Source: Flavobacterium johnsoniae UW101 (lineage in GTDB: Bacteria > Bacteroidota > Bacteroidia > Flavobacteriales > Flavobacteriaceae). Taken from it: a DNA stretch of 64,000 nt. The stretch spans positions 4,154,001 to 4,218,000 of the forward strand of contig NC_009441.1 in NCBI RefSeq assembly GCF_000016645.1. The letters are read 5' to 3'. Each line of letters opens with the position of its first letter. Position 1 is the first letter of the stretch. Below are positions 34,014 through 43,304 of the stretch, one piece after another. A model generated the notes under the pieces. It had not been told where the DNA came from. It made no database searches and was given only the letters and a program-made list of their open reading frames with translations. The position numbers were made by a program, and so were the translations under genes.

Positions 34014-34919
34014 TTGAAAACAAAAATTTTATTTTTCTTACTGGCTTGTGTTTCTTTAAACACATTTGCTCAGGAAGAAATTCCAGTACAAAAATACGCT
34101 GCTCACAACAAAGGTAAATTCTTTGTTATGTGGGGCGGAAACAGAGAAAGTTACTCAAAATCTGATGTAAACTTTCGTGGTAAGGATTACAACTTTACAG
34201 TTGAAAATATGTCTGCTCATGACAAACCAAAAGGATGGCATGTAGATTATATTAATCCTGCAAATATGACTATTCCTCAGACCAATTTAAGACTTGGTTA
34301 TTTCTTTAGTGATCATTACAGTGTAACAATTGGTGTTGACCACATGAAATATGTAATGGCACAGAATCAAATTGCAAATGTTAATGGAAATATCAATTTA
34401 CCTGCAGATGATCCCGGCTCAATTTACAACGGTGAATACAATAACAGACCTGTAGATATGTCTTTAAATGGAGCTGTAGAAGGTGGTTATGACAAAGGTG
34501 TAACTAATCCAAATGGTCCTGCTTTTTTAATGTACGAACATACAGATGGTTTAAACTACATTAATACTGAGGTTGCGAGATTTGATGATGTTTCTAAATG
34601 GTTTGGACTGCCAAATATTGATAAAGTTCAGATTAACTTAACTGAAGGATTAGGAGCTGGTATTTTATATCCAAAAACAAATACTACTCTTTTAGGTAAA
34701 GAACGTCATGATGACTTTCATGTTTCCGGATACGGTGTTTCTGCAAAAGCGGGTCTAAATATTACTTTTTTCAAACATTTCTATGTTCAGGGAGAATTAA
34801 AAGGAGGATATATCAACATGCAGGATATTAAAACCACAACAAGCAATGAAGATAAAGCTTCTCAGCATTTTACTTATTTTCAACGAATTATTGCTGTTGG
34901 AGGAATCTTTAGAATCTAA
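34014..34919 (+). CDS. Outer-membrane beta-barrel-like protein, TTG start
   Basis: A 301-residue protein with signal peptide KTKILFFLLACVSLNTFAQ after a TTG initiator; no ATG is available upstream or close downstream. Alternating strands such as TNLRLGYFFSDHYSVTIGVDHM, HFYVQGELKGGYINM and a final RIIAVGGIFRI ending near an aromatic/hydrophobic terminus fit an outer-membrane barrel. A glycine- and asparagine-rich central part probably forms loops. It lies 19 bases after kdsA and may be co-transcribed. No precise family is recognised. Confidence 0.8.
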   Translation: MKTKILFFLLACVSLNTFAQEEIPVQKYAAHNKGKFFVMWGGNRESYSKSDVNFRGKDYNFTVENMSAHDKPKGWHVDYINPANMTIPQTNLRLGYFFSDHYSVTIGVDHMKYVMAQNQIANVNGNINLPADDPGSIYNGEYNNRPVDMSLNGAVEGGYDKGVTNPNGPAFLMYEHTDGLNYINTEVARFDDVSKWFGLPNIDKVQINLTEGLGAGILYPKTNTTLLGKERHDDFHVSGYGVSAKAGLNITFFKHFYVQGELKGGYINMQDIKTTTSNEDKASQHFTYFQRIIAVGGIFRI

Positions 34920-34942
34920 TTTCAGTTAGAAAATATATTAAA

Positions 34943-34976
34943 AATAGTTATCATTAATTTGGTAACTATTTTTTTT
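34943..34976 (+). terminator. Terminator after the beta-barrel gene
   Basis: The arms AATAGTTA (34943-34950) and TAACTATT (34963-34970) are followed by a T run, 24 bases after the stop. Confidence 0.7.
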
Positions 34977-35021
34977 ATTATTTACTTTGCAACTCAAAGT
35001 ACTTTAATATTTATTTGAAAT

Positions 35022-35699
35022 ATGAAAAAGCAAAAATACATTTTCCTAATCATCACATTTGTGCTAAGCTTTGGTTTGGCATTATTTGTCGCAGTGAAGG
35101 TTTTCCCAAACAATCCATTTTCAAAAAAGAAAACTGAAAATATTCAATCTGATAAAATTAAAAGCGGTGATATTGTATTTCAAACCTCACAGTCTCCTCA
35201 ATGCGAAGCCGTTCGAATTGCTACTAATTCTAAATTCTCGCATTGCGGTATTATTTTTGACCTCAACGGAAAATGGTTTGTTTTTGAAGCTGTACAGCCT
35301 GTAAAACTTACTCCTTTTGACGAATGGATCCAGCACGGAAAAAATAATAAATATGTCGTAAAGAGATTAAAAAATGCTGAAACCGTTTTGACTCCGGAAG
35401 TACTTCAAAAAATGGAAAATTACGGCCAGCAGTTTGACGGAAAAGAATATGATGCTTATTTTGAATGGACTGATAATAGAATTTATTGTTCTGAATTGGT
35501 TTGGAAAATTTATAAAAATGCGGCAGGGATTGAACTATCAAAACTAAGAGAATTGAAAGATTTTAATTTAGAAGATCCGAGAGTCAAAAAAATTCTTAAA
35601 GAGCGTTATGGCAATGATATTCCGCTTGAAGAAAAAGTTGTCGCTCCCTCTGACCTAGCGGATTCAAATTTATTAAAAACCGTAATAGACAATTATTAA
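35022..35699 (+). CDS. YiiX-like permuted papain-fold (NlpC/P60 superfamily) protein
   Basis: A 225-residue protein with an N-terminal membrane anchor or signal segment (residues 5-27). The hydrolase domain reads in the permuted order: IKSGDIVFQTSQSPQ, then the histidine in SKFSHCGIIF, and the probable catalytic cysteine late in RIYCSELVWKIY. That arrangement is typical of YiiX/YebB-like members, which may act on lipids or peptide-linked substrates. It is monocistronic, with terminators on both sides. Confidence 0.87.
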   Translation: MKKQKYIFLIITFVLSFGLALFVAVKVFPNNPFSKKKTENIQSDKIKSGDIVFQTSQSPQCEAVRIATNSKFSHCGIIFDLNGKWFVFEAVQPVKLTPFDEWIQHGKNNKYVVKRLKNAETVLTPEVLQKMENYGQQFDGKEYDAYFEWTDNRIYCSELVWKIYKNAAGIELSKLRELKDFNLEDPRVKKILKERYGNDIPLEEKVVAPSDLADSNLLKTVIDNY

Positions 35700-35710
35700 G
35701 AAATAAGTTA

Positions 35711-35742
35711 AAAGCTAATTCTAAACCCGATTAGCTTTTTAT
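35711..35742 (+). terminator. Terminator after the YiiX-like gene
   Basis: The arms AAAGCTAAT (35711-35719) and ATTAGCTTT (35730-35738) are followed by T residues. Confidence 0.75.
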
Positions 35743-35789
35743 TTTAACTATTTACTTTGAATTTCAAAGAACTTTTAACCAGCACAACT

Positions 35790-36242
35790 ATGAGAGATTA
35801 TTTAATTGAAAAATTATACGAATGCACTAAAAAGCCGTATCAAAAATATTTTAAGAAAAACGAGCCTTGGAATATTGATAAAAAACAGCTGTTTAATTTT
35901 CCTAAAGATAGCTTAGGATATGGTTTAGGAAATTTTCTACATAAAAATCATTTTGATATTCAGGAGAAATTGGAAGATCACGATATTATACATGTTCTTA
36001 CGAATACTGGAATTTCTGTTTATGAAGAAATCGGCATGCAGTATTATCTTTTCGGAAACGGAAAAAGAAGCTTGTATTTGTATATGGTTATTCTATCTGG
36101 AACTCTTTTTTATCCCAAACAGATAAAGTATTTCGTTGAGCAGTATAAAAGAGGGAAACAAGCACATTCATTTCATTATCTGGATTTTTCAAAAATGCTT
36201 TCAATGCCTATACAATCTATTCAACAAACTTTTAATATTTAA
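35790..36242 (+). CDS. Coq4-family protein
   Basis: A 150-residue helical protein starting MRDYLIEKLYECTKKPYQK. It contains the exact Coq4 metal-binding pattern HDxxHx11E: HDIIHVLTNTGISVYEE at about residues 70-86. In mitochondria Coq4 acts in coenzyme Q synthesis. Flavobacterium uses menaquinone, so the job here is unknown. The ATG at 35790 is chosen; the longer frame begins with a TTG in a -7-like sequence (TTACTTTG). It is followed 4 bases later by a small membrane protein gene. Confidence 0.75.
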   Translation: MRDYLIEKLYECTKKPYQKYFKKNEPWNIDKKQLFNFPKDSLGYGLGNFLHKNHFDIQEKLEDHDIIHVLTNTGISVYEEIGMQYYLFGNGKRSLYLYMVILSGTLFYPKQIKYFVEQYKRGKQAHSFHYLDFSKMLSMPIQSIQQTFNI

Positions 36243-36246
36243 GATC

Positions 36247-36555
36247 ATGAAAACAATACACAATAAACACTTTGAAGAAAAACAATCTACGGAACTGGCT
36301 GTTGGAACTTTTATTATCAGTACTCTTTTGTTTATGCTTTATATCATTTCAAATGAAAGTCCTAATATTTTAGTAATTGCATGGCCGTTTGCCTTATCAG
36401 GAATAGTACTTAATGCGATTATGCTTTTTCATTTAACCGAAAGATTTATTCATTTACCGGAATATCGAAAAGATATTGGATTTAAGATTTTAATTGTTCT
36501 TTCTAATATTCCTATTACATTTTTATATTATCTGGTGGTGATGAAAATTAATTGA
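36247..36555 (+). CDS. Small membrane protein paired with the Coq4-like gene
   Basis: A 102-residue protein with three hydrophobic segments (about 18-37, 43-60 and 76-97). The ATG at 36247 lies 4 bases after the Coq4-like stop, so they form a two-gene unit; the longer open frame would overlap that gene by over 100 bases and is not supported. No family is recognised. A bidirectional terminator follows. Confidence 0.7.
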   Translation: MKTIHNKHFEEKQSTELAVGTFIISTLLFMLYIISNESPNILVIAWPFALSGIVLNAIMLFHLTERFIHLPEYRKDIGFKILIVLSNIPITFLYYLVVMKIN

Positions 36556-36566
36556 GTTTTACGAAA

Positions 36567-36605
36567 TAAAAAAAGCCGCAAGTATAACTCGCGGCTTTTT
36601 CTTTA
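36567..36605. terminator. Bidirectional terminator
   Basis: The arms AAAAGCCGC (36571-36579) and GCGGCTTTT (36591-36599) carry A and T tails. It sits between the rightward gene ending at 36555 and the leftward gene ending at 36623. Confidence 0.85.
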
Positions 36606-36622
36606 TAATCTATTTTTTAATT

Positions 36623-38014
36623 TTAGTTTGCTGCAGGAATAACAATTCCGGTTTGGTCAATTAAATATAATAATGACGTCATTGTTGCTGCACCTAATTC
36701 TAACTCTCTTTTGTTAATGGCATCAAATTTATCGTTTGCTGCGTGGTGGTAATCAAAGTAACGTTGTGAATCTGGTTTTAAACCTGCTTTAACGATCGCT
36801 TTAGACGTTAAATGACTGATATCTGAACCTGCGTGCCCAATTGTAAAACTGTGTACTAAATAAGGCTCAAAAAAGTCTTTAAATCCTTGTATTTTTTTCA
36901 AATTAACATCGTCAGCTTCAATAGAAAATCCTCTTGGAGAAAATCCGCCTGAATCACTTTCTAATGCAAAAATGTGATTCTCTTTATTTTGCTTTGAAAT
37001 TTCTTCGTATTTAGCACCGCCTTTTCCGCCGTTTTCTTCATTCATAAACAATACTACACGAATTGTATTCTTTGGTTTGTAGTTTAGGTTTTTAAGAATA
37101 CGAATCGCTTCCATACTCTGTACTACTCCTGCTCCATCATCATGAGAACCATCAGCTAAATCCCAAGAATCTAAGTGACCGCCCACAACCATAATGTTTT
37201 CAGGACTTACAGTTCCTGTTAATTCTCCAACAACGTTATGTGATAATACATCCGGCAGCGTTTCGCAAGACTGTTTGAAATAAAATTTTAAAGCTGGATT
37301 TGCTTTCAAGGTTTTACTTAACAATTCAGCTCCATTTGTACTAATTGCAGCAGTTGGAATATATTGCTCTTTTGGTAAATCACCATAGCTTTGTGCTCCT
37401 GTATGCGGGAAATCATCTAAACGCAAATTCATAGAACGAACAATTGTTCCTACTGCTCCAAGTTTTGCAGCTTCTTTTGCACCAGCATATCTTTGGTCTA
37501 CACATGCACCGTATGATGTAAAAGTTTCAATGTTTTCAGGATTCATTGGTCTGTTATAAAACACAATTTTTCCTTTTACTTTATCAGTACCAAGTTCTGC
37601 TAATTCTTTAATTCCCTGTACTTCGATTATTTCTGCTGTAAGTCCGGTTTTTGGAGTTGCAACAGATCCTCCTAAAGCGCAGATTGGTACATTAGTTTTT
37701 ACTTTTCCGTCTAAGATATAAGCTGTTTCTTTTTCACCGCGTACCCAGTGAGGAACCATAACTTCTTGTAAATATACTTTATCCAGACCAATGCTTTCTA
37801 ATTGTCTCTTAGTGTATTCTACTGCTTCTGCAGCACCTTTTGATCCAGACAAACGGCTTCCAATATCGTTCGAAAGGTATTCTAACCAAGAATAACACTT
37901 CGCTTCTGTTAAAGCTTTTTTGTAAAATAATTTGATGTTTTTTTCATCATTTGACTGCGCAAATAATGTCAATCCGTTTAAAACTAACGCAGTTAAAAGA
38001 ATTGTTTTTTTCAT
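36623..38014 (-). CDS. Exported M28-family aminopeptidase with PA-type domain
   Basis: A 463-residue zinc peptidase with signal peptide MKKTILLTALVLNGLTLFAQ. Residues about 120-255 form a protease-associated-like insert. The catalytic domain has the di-zinc ligands: GGHLDSWDLADGSHDDGAG (H and D), NEENGG (general base and ligand), LESDSGGF and the late histidine in YFDYHHAANDKFD. It is similar to carboxypeptidase Q-type M28 enzymes and probably releases amino acids from peptides in the periplasm or outside the cell. It lies beyond the terminator of the glycan locus, so it is a separate unit. Confidence 0.93.
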   Translation of the reverse strand: MKKTILLTALVLNGLTLFAQSNDEKNIKLFYKKALTEAKCYSWLEYLSNDIGSRLSGSKGAAEAVEYTKRQLESIGLDKVYLQEVMVPHWVRGEKETAYILDGKVKTNVPICALGGSVATPKTGLTAEIIEVQGIKELAELGTDKVKGKIVFYNRPMNPENIETFTSYGACVDQRYAGAKEAAKLGAVGTIVRSMNLRLDDFPHTGAQSYGDLPKEQYIPTAAISTNGAELLSKTLKANPALKFYFKQSCETLPDVLSHNVVGELTGTVSPENIMVVGGHLDSWDLADGSHDDGAGVVQSMEAIRILKNLNYKPKNTIRVVLFMNEENGGKGGAKYEEISKQNKENHIFALESDSGGFSPRGFSIEADDVNLKKIQGFKDFFEPYLVHSFTIGHAGSDISHLTSKAIVKAGLKPDSQRYFDYHHAANDKFDAINKRELELGAATMTSLLYLIDQTGIVIPAAN

Positions 38015-38117
38015 AGTTTTTTAGCATTTTGGGTTTCTTCCAATTTCTTGGCTTATTTCACAAAGAAACAAAAATTCTATAAAATTGTCAGAGTTTTTCC
38101 ATATCCTTTCTCAAAAA

Positions 38118-38162
38118 AAAACTCTAATTACAAACCTGTTAGTTTATAATTAGAGTTTTTAT
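38118..38162 (-). terminator. Terminator of the GDPD-GH43 unit
   Basis: The arms AAAACTCTAATTA (38118-38130) and TAATTAGAGTTTT (38147-38159) lie 20 bases beyond the GH43 stop. Read leftward they end in a T run. Confidence 0.8.
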
Positions 38163-38180
38163 GTTTTTAATAAAATAAAG

Positions 38181-40103
38181 CTATTTTACTTCGATAATTT
38201 TATTTTTCGTTCCTATTCCGTTTTCATTAAAAGGCTCAATTGTAAAATAGTATTTTGTTCCTTTATCTAAACCTCTAAAGTCATAAGAATTGTCGCCGTA
38301 AACCATAATACTGTTGTATAGTTTATCTGGTTCAATTCCGTAATAAATATTGTATCCAACAGCATCATTTTGCTTTTTCCAGGAAATCATGGCATTTCTG
38401 GAATCAGCTTTATTTCTGTCTACTTTAAAAGAAGCAACTGCTTTTGGTTTTGCTGCTAATCCGTTTCCAAAAACCCTGAAATCAGAAATTGCAAATAATC
38501 CAGATGCATTATGAATGTTTTCCATCTTAATATAACGCGCTTTAAATGATTTTGTAAGTTCTACATAGTCATGAGGTGCATCTTTATCATTTTTAGATTT
38601 ATCAACCACCAAAGTCCAGTTTTGTGCATCATCAGACATGAAAATTTTATACTGATAATAAATATCCATTGCTTTATTAAACTGAGTAGCTTTATGATCG
38701 GCATAATTAATCTGCAGCGCATTTATCTCCATCGGTCTTCCTAAATCCATTTGCAGCCATTCGCCAGAATTGCTTGTTTTAGCCGACCAATAGGTTTGAA
38801 TATTTTCATCTGTAAGGTTTTCTGGCCCGTAACAGAATTTCTCATATACTTTTTTCCCTCCATTATCCATTCTGTGCGTTTCTACTTCCATACATTCTTC
38901 AGAAGAAGAAACGGTTACAGGCTTTTTATACGAAAGCAGCATCCAGCCAGATGAAGCTCCTTTTGTCTGATCACGCTGGCTTGTTGGCAATACAATAGGG
39001 AAATCTCCATAAGCAGTAATAGAATACATTACATCATCTTTATCAAATCCTGCCGGAAACATATCGATACGGCGTTCAAAACGATCTTTAATTGAAATTT
39101 TACAAGTTCCAGTATTCCAGTAGTTTCCGTAATTATCAGCAAAAGTATTTCCGTGTCCTGCTCCAATTACGAATCCGCCTGGTTTATAAGACATTGGGTT
39201 GTGTTTTTGATAGGTAAATGGTCCAAGCGGATTATTTCCAACATGAACTCCATTTGCATAACCTTTAAATTCTGTTGCCGGCGCACCGTACTGCATGTAA
39301 TATTTTCCGTTGTGTTTGGTCATCCAGGCTCCTTCGATAAAATTCCCCCAAGGTGCAGGTTCCATATCATTGTTTGGTCCAAAACGTTCCCATCCGTGTT
39401 GAGAAGGTTCTAAAATAGCAACTTCTTTAATTTGTCCGTATGGTTTTTGAATATCTTCAACTTCTGTCGCTTTGTATAATGTAGCATAATCTGCCTGATT
39501 TCCTTTTGGAAGCCAAGTTTTATAATCAACTTCAACGCCCACTAAAGGCAATTTTCCACTTGAACCATAATACATGTAGACTTTTTTATCATCGTCCTGA
39601 AAAATAGCAGGATCCCATGTTGGCAGCATTGCTTTATCTACGTGACGTGTCCATCTTCCTGATTTTGGATCGGCAGTTTTCCAGATTGGATGATCTCTTT
39701 TCCAGGTTGAACCTACATAAAATAAAGTGTCATTTACTACCCAGGCCGCTGGCGCGCATTGGTCATCGTCGCCTGGCTGTCTTTGAAAACTTCCGTAAAC
39801 AAAATTCCAGTCTGACATATCTTTACTCCAAAAAAATCCTGCCTGATTGGTTGCAAATAAATAATATTCGCCTTTATAAGTTATAATTACAGGATCGGCG
39901 CTTGAACGGCGTGATTCTGGAATTCCGTTATGATTGTGTGTCGTGAAATTATAACCTATGTTAATTGGATTACAATAAGTTGTTGCGGGTTTTGATGGAT
40001 CAAACCATTCCGTTTTACCCGAATTTTGTGCCGAAAGGTTTTGACTAAAAAATATCAAAACCCATAAAACAGGCAGTGCAAGTTGTTTATATATATTTTT
40101 CAT
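38181..40103 (-). CDS. GH43-type glycoside hydrolase with discoidin and Fn3 domains
   Basis: A 640-residue exported protein (signal peptide ending NLSAQ). The five-bladed propeller domain (about 40-370) has the three GH43 acidic residues: D70 in SADPVII, D164 in WDPAIF and E257 in FIEGAW. A F5/8 type C (discoidin) carbohydrate-binding domain covers about 400-550 (ENLTDENIQTYWSAKTSN, RYIKMENI), and a fibronectin III domain fills the C-terminal 90 residues. GH43 enzymes attack alpha-arabinosyl, beta-xylosyl or galactosyl links; the specificity here is unclear. It lies 27 bases after a GDPD gene in the glycan locus. Confidence 0.9.
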   Translation of the reverse strand: MKNIYKQLALPVLWVLIFFSQNLSAQNSGKTEWFDPSKPATTYCNPINIGYNFTTHNHNGIPESRRSSADPVIITYKGEYYLFATNQAGFFWSKDMSDWNFVYGSFQRQPGDDDQCAPAAWVVNDTLFYVGSTWKRDHPIWKTADPKSGRWTRHVDKAMLPTWDPAIFQDDDKKVYMYYGSSGKLPLVGVEVDYKTWLPKGNQADYATLYKATEVEDIQKPYGQIKEVAILEPSQHGWERFGPNNDMEPAPWGNFIEGAWMTKHNGKYYMQYGAPATEFKGYANGVHVGNNPLGPFTYQKHNPMSYKPGGFVIGAGHGNTFADNYGNYWNTGTCKISIKDRFERRIDMFPAGFDKDDVMYSITAYGDFPIVLPTSQRDQTKGASSGWMLLSYKKPVTVSSSEECMEVETHRMDNGGKKVYEKFCYGPENLTDENIQTYWSAKTSNSGEWLQMDLGRPMEINALQINYADHKATQFNKAMDIYYQYKIFMSDDAQNWTLVVDKSKNDKDAPHDYVELTKSFKARYIKMENIHNASGLFAISDFRVFGNGLAAKPKAVASFKVDRNKADSRNAMISWKKQNDAVGYNIYYGIEPDKLYNSIMVYGDNSYDFRGLDKGTKYYFTIEPFNENGIGTKNKIIEVK

Positions 40104-40130
40104 GGTTGATTGTTTGTAAAGTTTGAAAGC

Positions 40131-40904
40131 TTACTTTTTTGCTTTTAATCTTTCGCTTAAAAGTTCTGGCTCGTTGGTTGTAATGTAATTGAATTTATGC
40201 TCAATAATCCAATCCATATCTTTAGCATCGTTAACAGTCCAGGCATTTAGGATAATTTTGTTATCCTTTGCTTCTTGTATCCATTCAGGATGTTTTTGAA
40301 AAACAGAATAATGATAATCAACGCCGTTAATTTTATCTGCTTTTACTTCTTTTGGAGATTTATTTCCTTCCAAATACTGCAGGGAAGTTTTAGAATCAAT
40401 TTCTCTGATTTTTTTTAGAATATCATAATCAAAACTGATGTAGCAGGTGTTTTTATCGGCTTTTAATTTTTTAATGGTTTCGACTGCTGCTACACCCGTT
40501 TTTTGTCCTCTTTCTTTACTGATTTCTGAAGGTTTAATTTCACAGACCAAAAGTGTATGTTTATTATTTCGCATTCCTTCAGAAATGTATTCGTGAAGGG
40601 TTGGGAGTTTTTCTCCGTTTGAAAGTTTAAATTTTATCAAATCTGCATAATTTGTTTCTTCAATAAGCAGTTTGTTGTAATGCGCATCATGATTGATTAC
40701 AAGCGAATCATCAGCTGTTCTCCAGACATCAAACTCTGAACCCGGCAGTTTTAAATCAATTGCATGTCGTAATGATGCAATTGAATTTTCGGGCAGATTA
40801 TTTTTTTTCCAGGCACCGCGATGAGCAACTATCGCATTTTTTTGGGCATTGCAATATGAAAAAGCAATAAGACATATTGCACTAAATATTTTTAGAGCAT
40901 TCAT
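40131..40904 (-). CDS. Exported glycerophosphodiester phosphodiesterase-family protein
   Basis: A 257-residue TIM-barrel enzyme with signal peptide MNALKIFSAICLIAFSYCNA. The GDPD catalytic set is present: IVAHRGAWKKNNLPENS (catalytic H and R), GSEFDVWRTADDSLVINHD (metal ligands E, D and second catalytic H), and VCEIKP. It hydrolyses glycerophosphodiesters to glycerol 3-phosphate and an alcohol. Its place after a GH144/GH3 glycan operon suggests removal of phosphoglycerol groups from glucans, which is inference; general phospholipid salvage is the alternative. A terminator lies upstream, so it may have its own promoter or depend on read-through. Confidence 0.92.
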   Translation of the reverse strand: MNALKIFSAICLIAFSYCNAQKNAIVAHRGAWKKNNLPENSIASLRHAIDLKLPGSEFDVWRTADDSLVINHDAHYNKLLIEETNYADLIKFKLSNGEKLPTLHEYISEGMRNNKHTLLVCEIKPSEISKERGQKTGVAAVETIKKLKADKNTCYISFDYDILKKIREIDSKTSLQYLEGNKSPKEVKADKINGVDYHYSVFQKHPEWIQEAKDNKIILNAWTVNDAKDMDWIIEHKFNYITTNEPELLSERLKAKK

Positions 40905-40942
40905 AATAACGTAGTTAAAAAATTACAAAAATGGTTCTTCAG

Positions 40943-40975
40943 TTTAAAAAAAAGCCCTCCAAACGAAGGGCTTTT
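40943..40975 (-). terminator. Terminator or attenuator after bglX
   Basis: The arms AAAAGCCCT (40950-40958) and AGGGCTTTT (40967-40975) are followed, reading leftward, by a T run. It lies between bglX and the GDPD gene and would limit transcription of the last two genes of the locus. Confidence 0.8.
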
Positions 40976-40993
40976 AACTAATCAATAAACCAA

Positions 40994-43294
40994 CTATTTA
41001 GTTAACTCAAAACTAACTTTCTTATCGGCATTTGAATTTCCTCCAACGAAAATATCAAACTGTCCAGGCTCTGCTGCAAATTGCAAATCAGAGTTATAAA
41101 ATTTTAAATCTTCAACCGTAATATCAAAACTTACGGTTTGTTTTTCACCTTTTTTAAGTGCTATTTTTTGGAAACCTTTTAATTCTCTAACTGGTCTTGT
41201 TACTGAACCAACTAAATCTCTAATATATAATTGAACTGTTTCTTTTCCGTCAAAATTTCCTGTATTAGTTAAATCAACTGTTACTTTCAATTTTCCAGAT
41301 GGATTCATTTTATCAGAAGAAATTTTCAGGTTTGAATAATCAAAAGTCGTATAGCTTAAACCAAATCCGAATGGGAATAAAGGCTCGTTTCTTTCGTCAA
41401 TATAATTTGATCTGAATTTTTCGAATTTACCTTCTGTATTAGAAAGTGGTCTTCCTGTATTTTTGTGCGCGTAGTAAATTGGCAGCTGCCCAACACTTCT
41501 TGGAAAAGTTGAAGTCAATTTTCCTGAAGGATTTACGTCTCCGAATAATACATCAGCAATAGCATAACCAGCTTCTGTACCTGCGAACCAAGCATTTAAA
41601 ATTGCAGGAACTGTTTTCTCTTCGTCTGTAATTACTAACGGACGTCCGTCAAATAAAACTAAAACAACTGGTTTTCCTGTTTTTAATAAAGCGTTTAATA
41701 AATCTTTTTGCGCTTGTGGAATTTCTAAATTCGTACGGCTGCTAGATTCTCCGCTCATTTCTGCAGATTCTCCTAAAGCTGCCACAATCACATCTGACTG
41801 CTCCGCTACTTTTAAAGCTTCTGCTAATAAATCTTCTTTTGAACGAGCATCACGGTGTAATGTTTTACCAAACATTGTCGCATTGGTTTCAAAAGTTTCA
41901 TCGTAATCTAAATTACTTCCTTTTGCATATAAAACTTTTGTTCCAGCTCCGGCTACTTCTTTAATACCTCTCAATAACGAAACGGCATTTTCCATTTTTG
42001 TAGCCACACTCCAAGTTCCTGGCATGTTTTCTTTTGCATCTGCCAATGGTCCGATTAAACCAATAGTTCCAGATTTTTTAAGTGGTAAAAGCTGGTTTTG
42101 GTTTTTTAATAAAACTAAAGATTGTGCTGCAATTTCACGTGCTTCTTTTCTGCTGTCAGTTGTGAAGATTTCAGTTTTTGCTCTTTTCTCATCACAATAT
42201 TTGTATGGGTCCTGGAATAATCCTAAATCGTATTTTGCTTCTAAAATAAGTTTTACAGCATTATCGATTGTTTCGATTTTTACTCTTCCTTCGTCTAAAG
42301 ATTTTTTCAAAGTTCCTAAGAAACCTTCTCCAACCATATCCATTTCAACCCCAGCATTTAATGCTAAAGCAGAAACATCTTGAAGATTCCCCATTCCGTG
42401 TTCGATCATTTCAGGAATTCCTGTAAAATCAGTTACTACAAATCCTTTGAACCCCCATTGTTTTCTTAAAACATCTGTCATTAACCATTTGTTTCCAGTT
42501 GCTGGAATTCCGTCAACTTCGTTGAAAGAAGCCATAACCGAACCTACACCAGCATCAACTGCCGCTTTGTAAGGAGGAAAATAGTCATTAAACATTCTGA
42601 TGTGGCTCATATCAACCGTGTTGTAATCACGTCCGCCTTCTGGAGCACCGTATAATGCGAAGTGCTTAACACAAGCTAAAATTGAGTTATTTTTTGAAAG
42701 ATCATGCTGCTGATATCCGTTTACCATTGCTTTTGCAATCTGGCTTCCTAAGTATGGATCTTCCCCTGAACCTTCAGAAACTCTTCCCCATCTTGGATCA
42801 CGAGAAATATCAACCATTGGAGAAAATGTCCAGTTGATACCGTCTGCACTTGCTTCTTTTGCAGCAATCTGAGCACTTCTTTCAATTAAGCCCATATCCC
42901 AGGTACAAGATAATCCTAACGGAATTGGGAATGTTGTTTCGTAACCGTGAATTACGTCCATACCAAAAAGCAGCGGAATTTTTAAACGGCTTTTTTCAAC
43001 CGCAATTTTCTGTACTTCTTTAATTTTTTGAACTGATTTAATGTTAAACAAACCACCCACTTTTCCTTCAGCAATGTTTTTTGCCACATTTGAGCTGTTT
43101 GCCTGCCCTGTGGTAATATCACCAGATGTTGGCAGGTTTAACTGACCCAATTTCTCGTCTAAAGTCATTTTTGACATTAACTCCGCCACAAATTCAGACT
43201 TTGGTTTAATTTTCACTGTATTTTTAGCCGGCTTTTTTTGAGCGTAACCCAAAACAGCGCATCCTAAAAAAAGTAAGACTAATTTGTTTTTCAT
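40994..43294 (-). CDS. bglX: Periplasmic GH3 beta-glucosidase
   Basis: A 766-residue GH3 enzyme of BglX architecture with signal peptide MKNKLVLLFLGCAVLGYA. The catalytic barrel has KHFALYGAPEGGRDYN and the nucleophile D289 in GFVVTDFTG. The second domain carries the acid/base region ALGESAEMSGESSSRT, and a fibronectin III-like domain closes the protein. It releases glucose from beta-glucosides. It is the last gene of the susC-susD-GH144-hydrolase-bglX run, 10 bases after the hydrolase, and such GH3 enzymes next to GH144 genes act on sophoro-oligosaccharides in characterised loci. Confidence 0.94.
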   Translation of the reverse strand: MKNKLVLLFLGCAVLGYAQKKPAKNTVKIKPKSEFVAELMSKMTLDEKLGQLNLPTSGDITTGQANSSNVAKNIAEGKVGGLFNIKSVQKIKEVQKIAVEKSRLKIPLLFGMDVIHGYETTFPIPLGLSCTWDMGLIERSAQIAAKEASADGINWTFSPMVDISRDPRWGRVSEGSGEDPYLGSQIAKAMVNGYQQHDLSKNNSILACVKHFALYGAPEGGRDYNTVDMSHIRMFNDYFPPYKAAVDAGVGSVMASFNEVDGIPATGNKWLMTDVLRKQWGFKGFVVTDFTGIPEMIEHGMGNLQDVSALALNAGVEMDMVGEGFLGTLKKSLDEGRVKIETIDNAVKLILEAKYDLGLFQDPYKYCDEKRAKTEIFTTDSRKEAREIAAQSLVLLKNQNQLLPLKKSGTIGLIGPLADAKENMPGTWSVATKMENAVSLLRGIKEVAGAGTKVLYAKGSNLDYDETFETNATMFGKTLHRDARSKEDLLAEALKVAEQSDVIVAALGESAEMSGESSSRTNLEIPQAQKDLLNALLKTGKPVVLVLFDGRPLVITDEEKTVPAILNAWFAGTEAGYAIADVLFGDVNPSGKLTSTFPRSVGQLPIYYAHKNTGRPLSNTEGKFEKFRSNYIDERNEPLFPFGFGLSYTTFDYSNLKISSDKMNPSGKLKVTVDLTNTGNFDGKETVQLYIRDLVGSVTRPVRELKGFQKIALKKGEKQTVSFDITVEDLKFYNSDLQFAAEPGQFDIFVGGNSNADKKVSFELTK

Positions 43295-43304
43295 TCTATT
43301 TTAT

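Noticed and set aside
36136..36246. Longer frame of the small membrane protein overlapping the Coq4-like gene
   Set aside because: An ATG directly after the Coq4-like stop gives the normal hydrophobic protein; the extension is out-of-frame translation of the Coq4-like gene.
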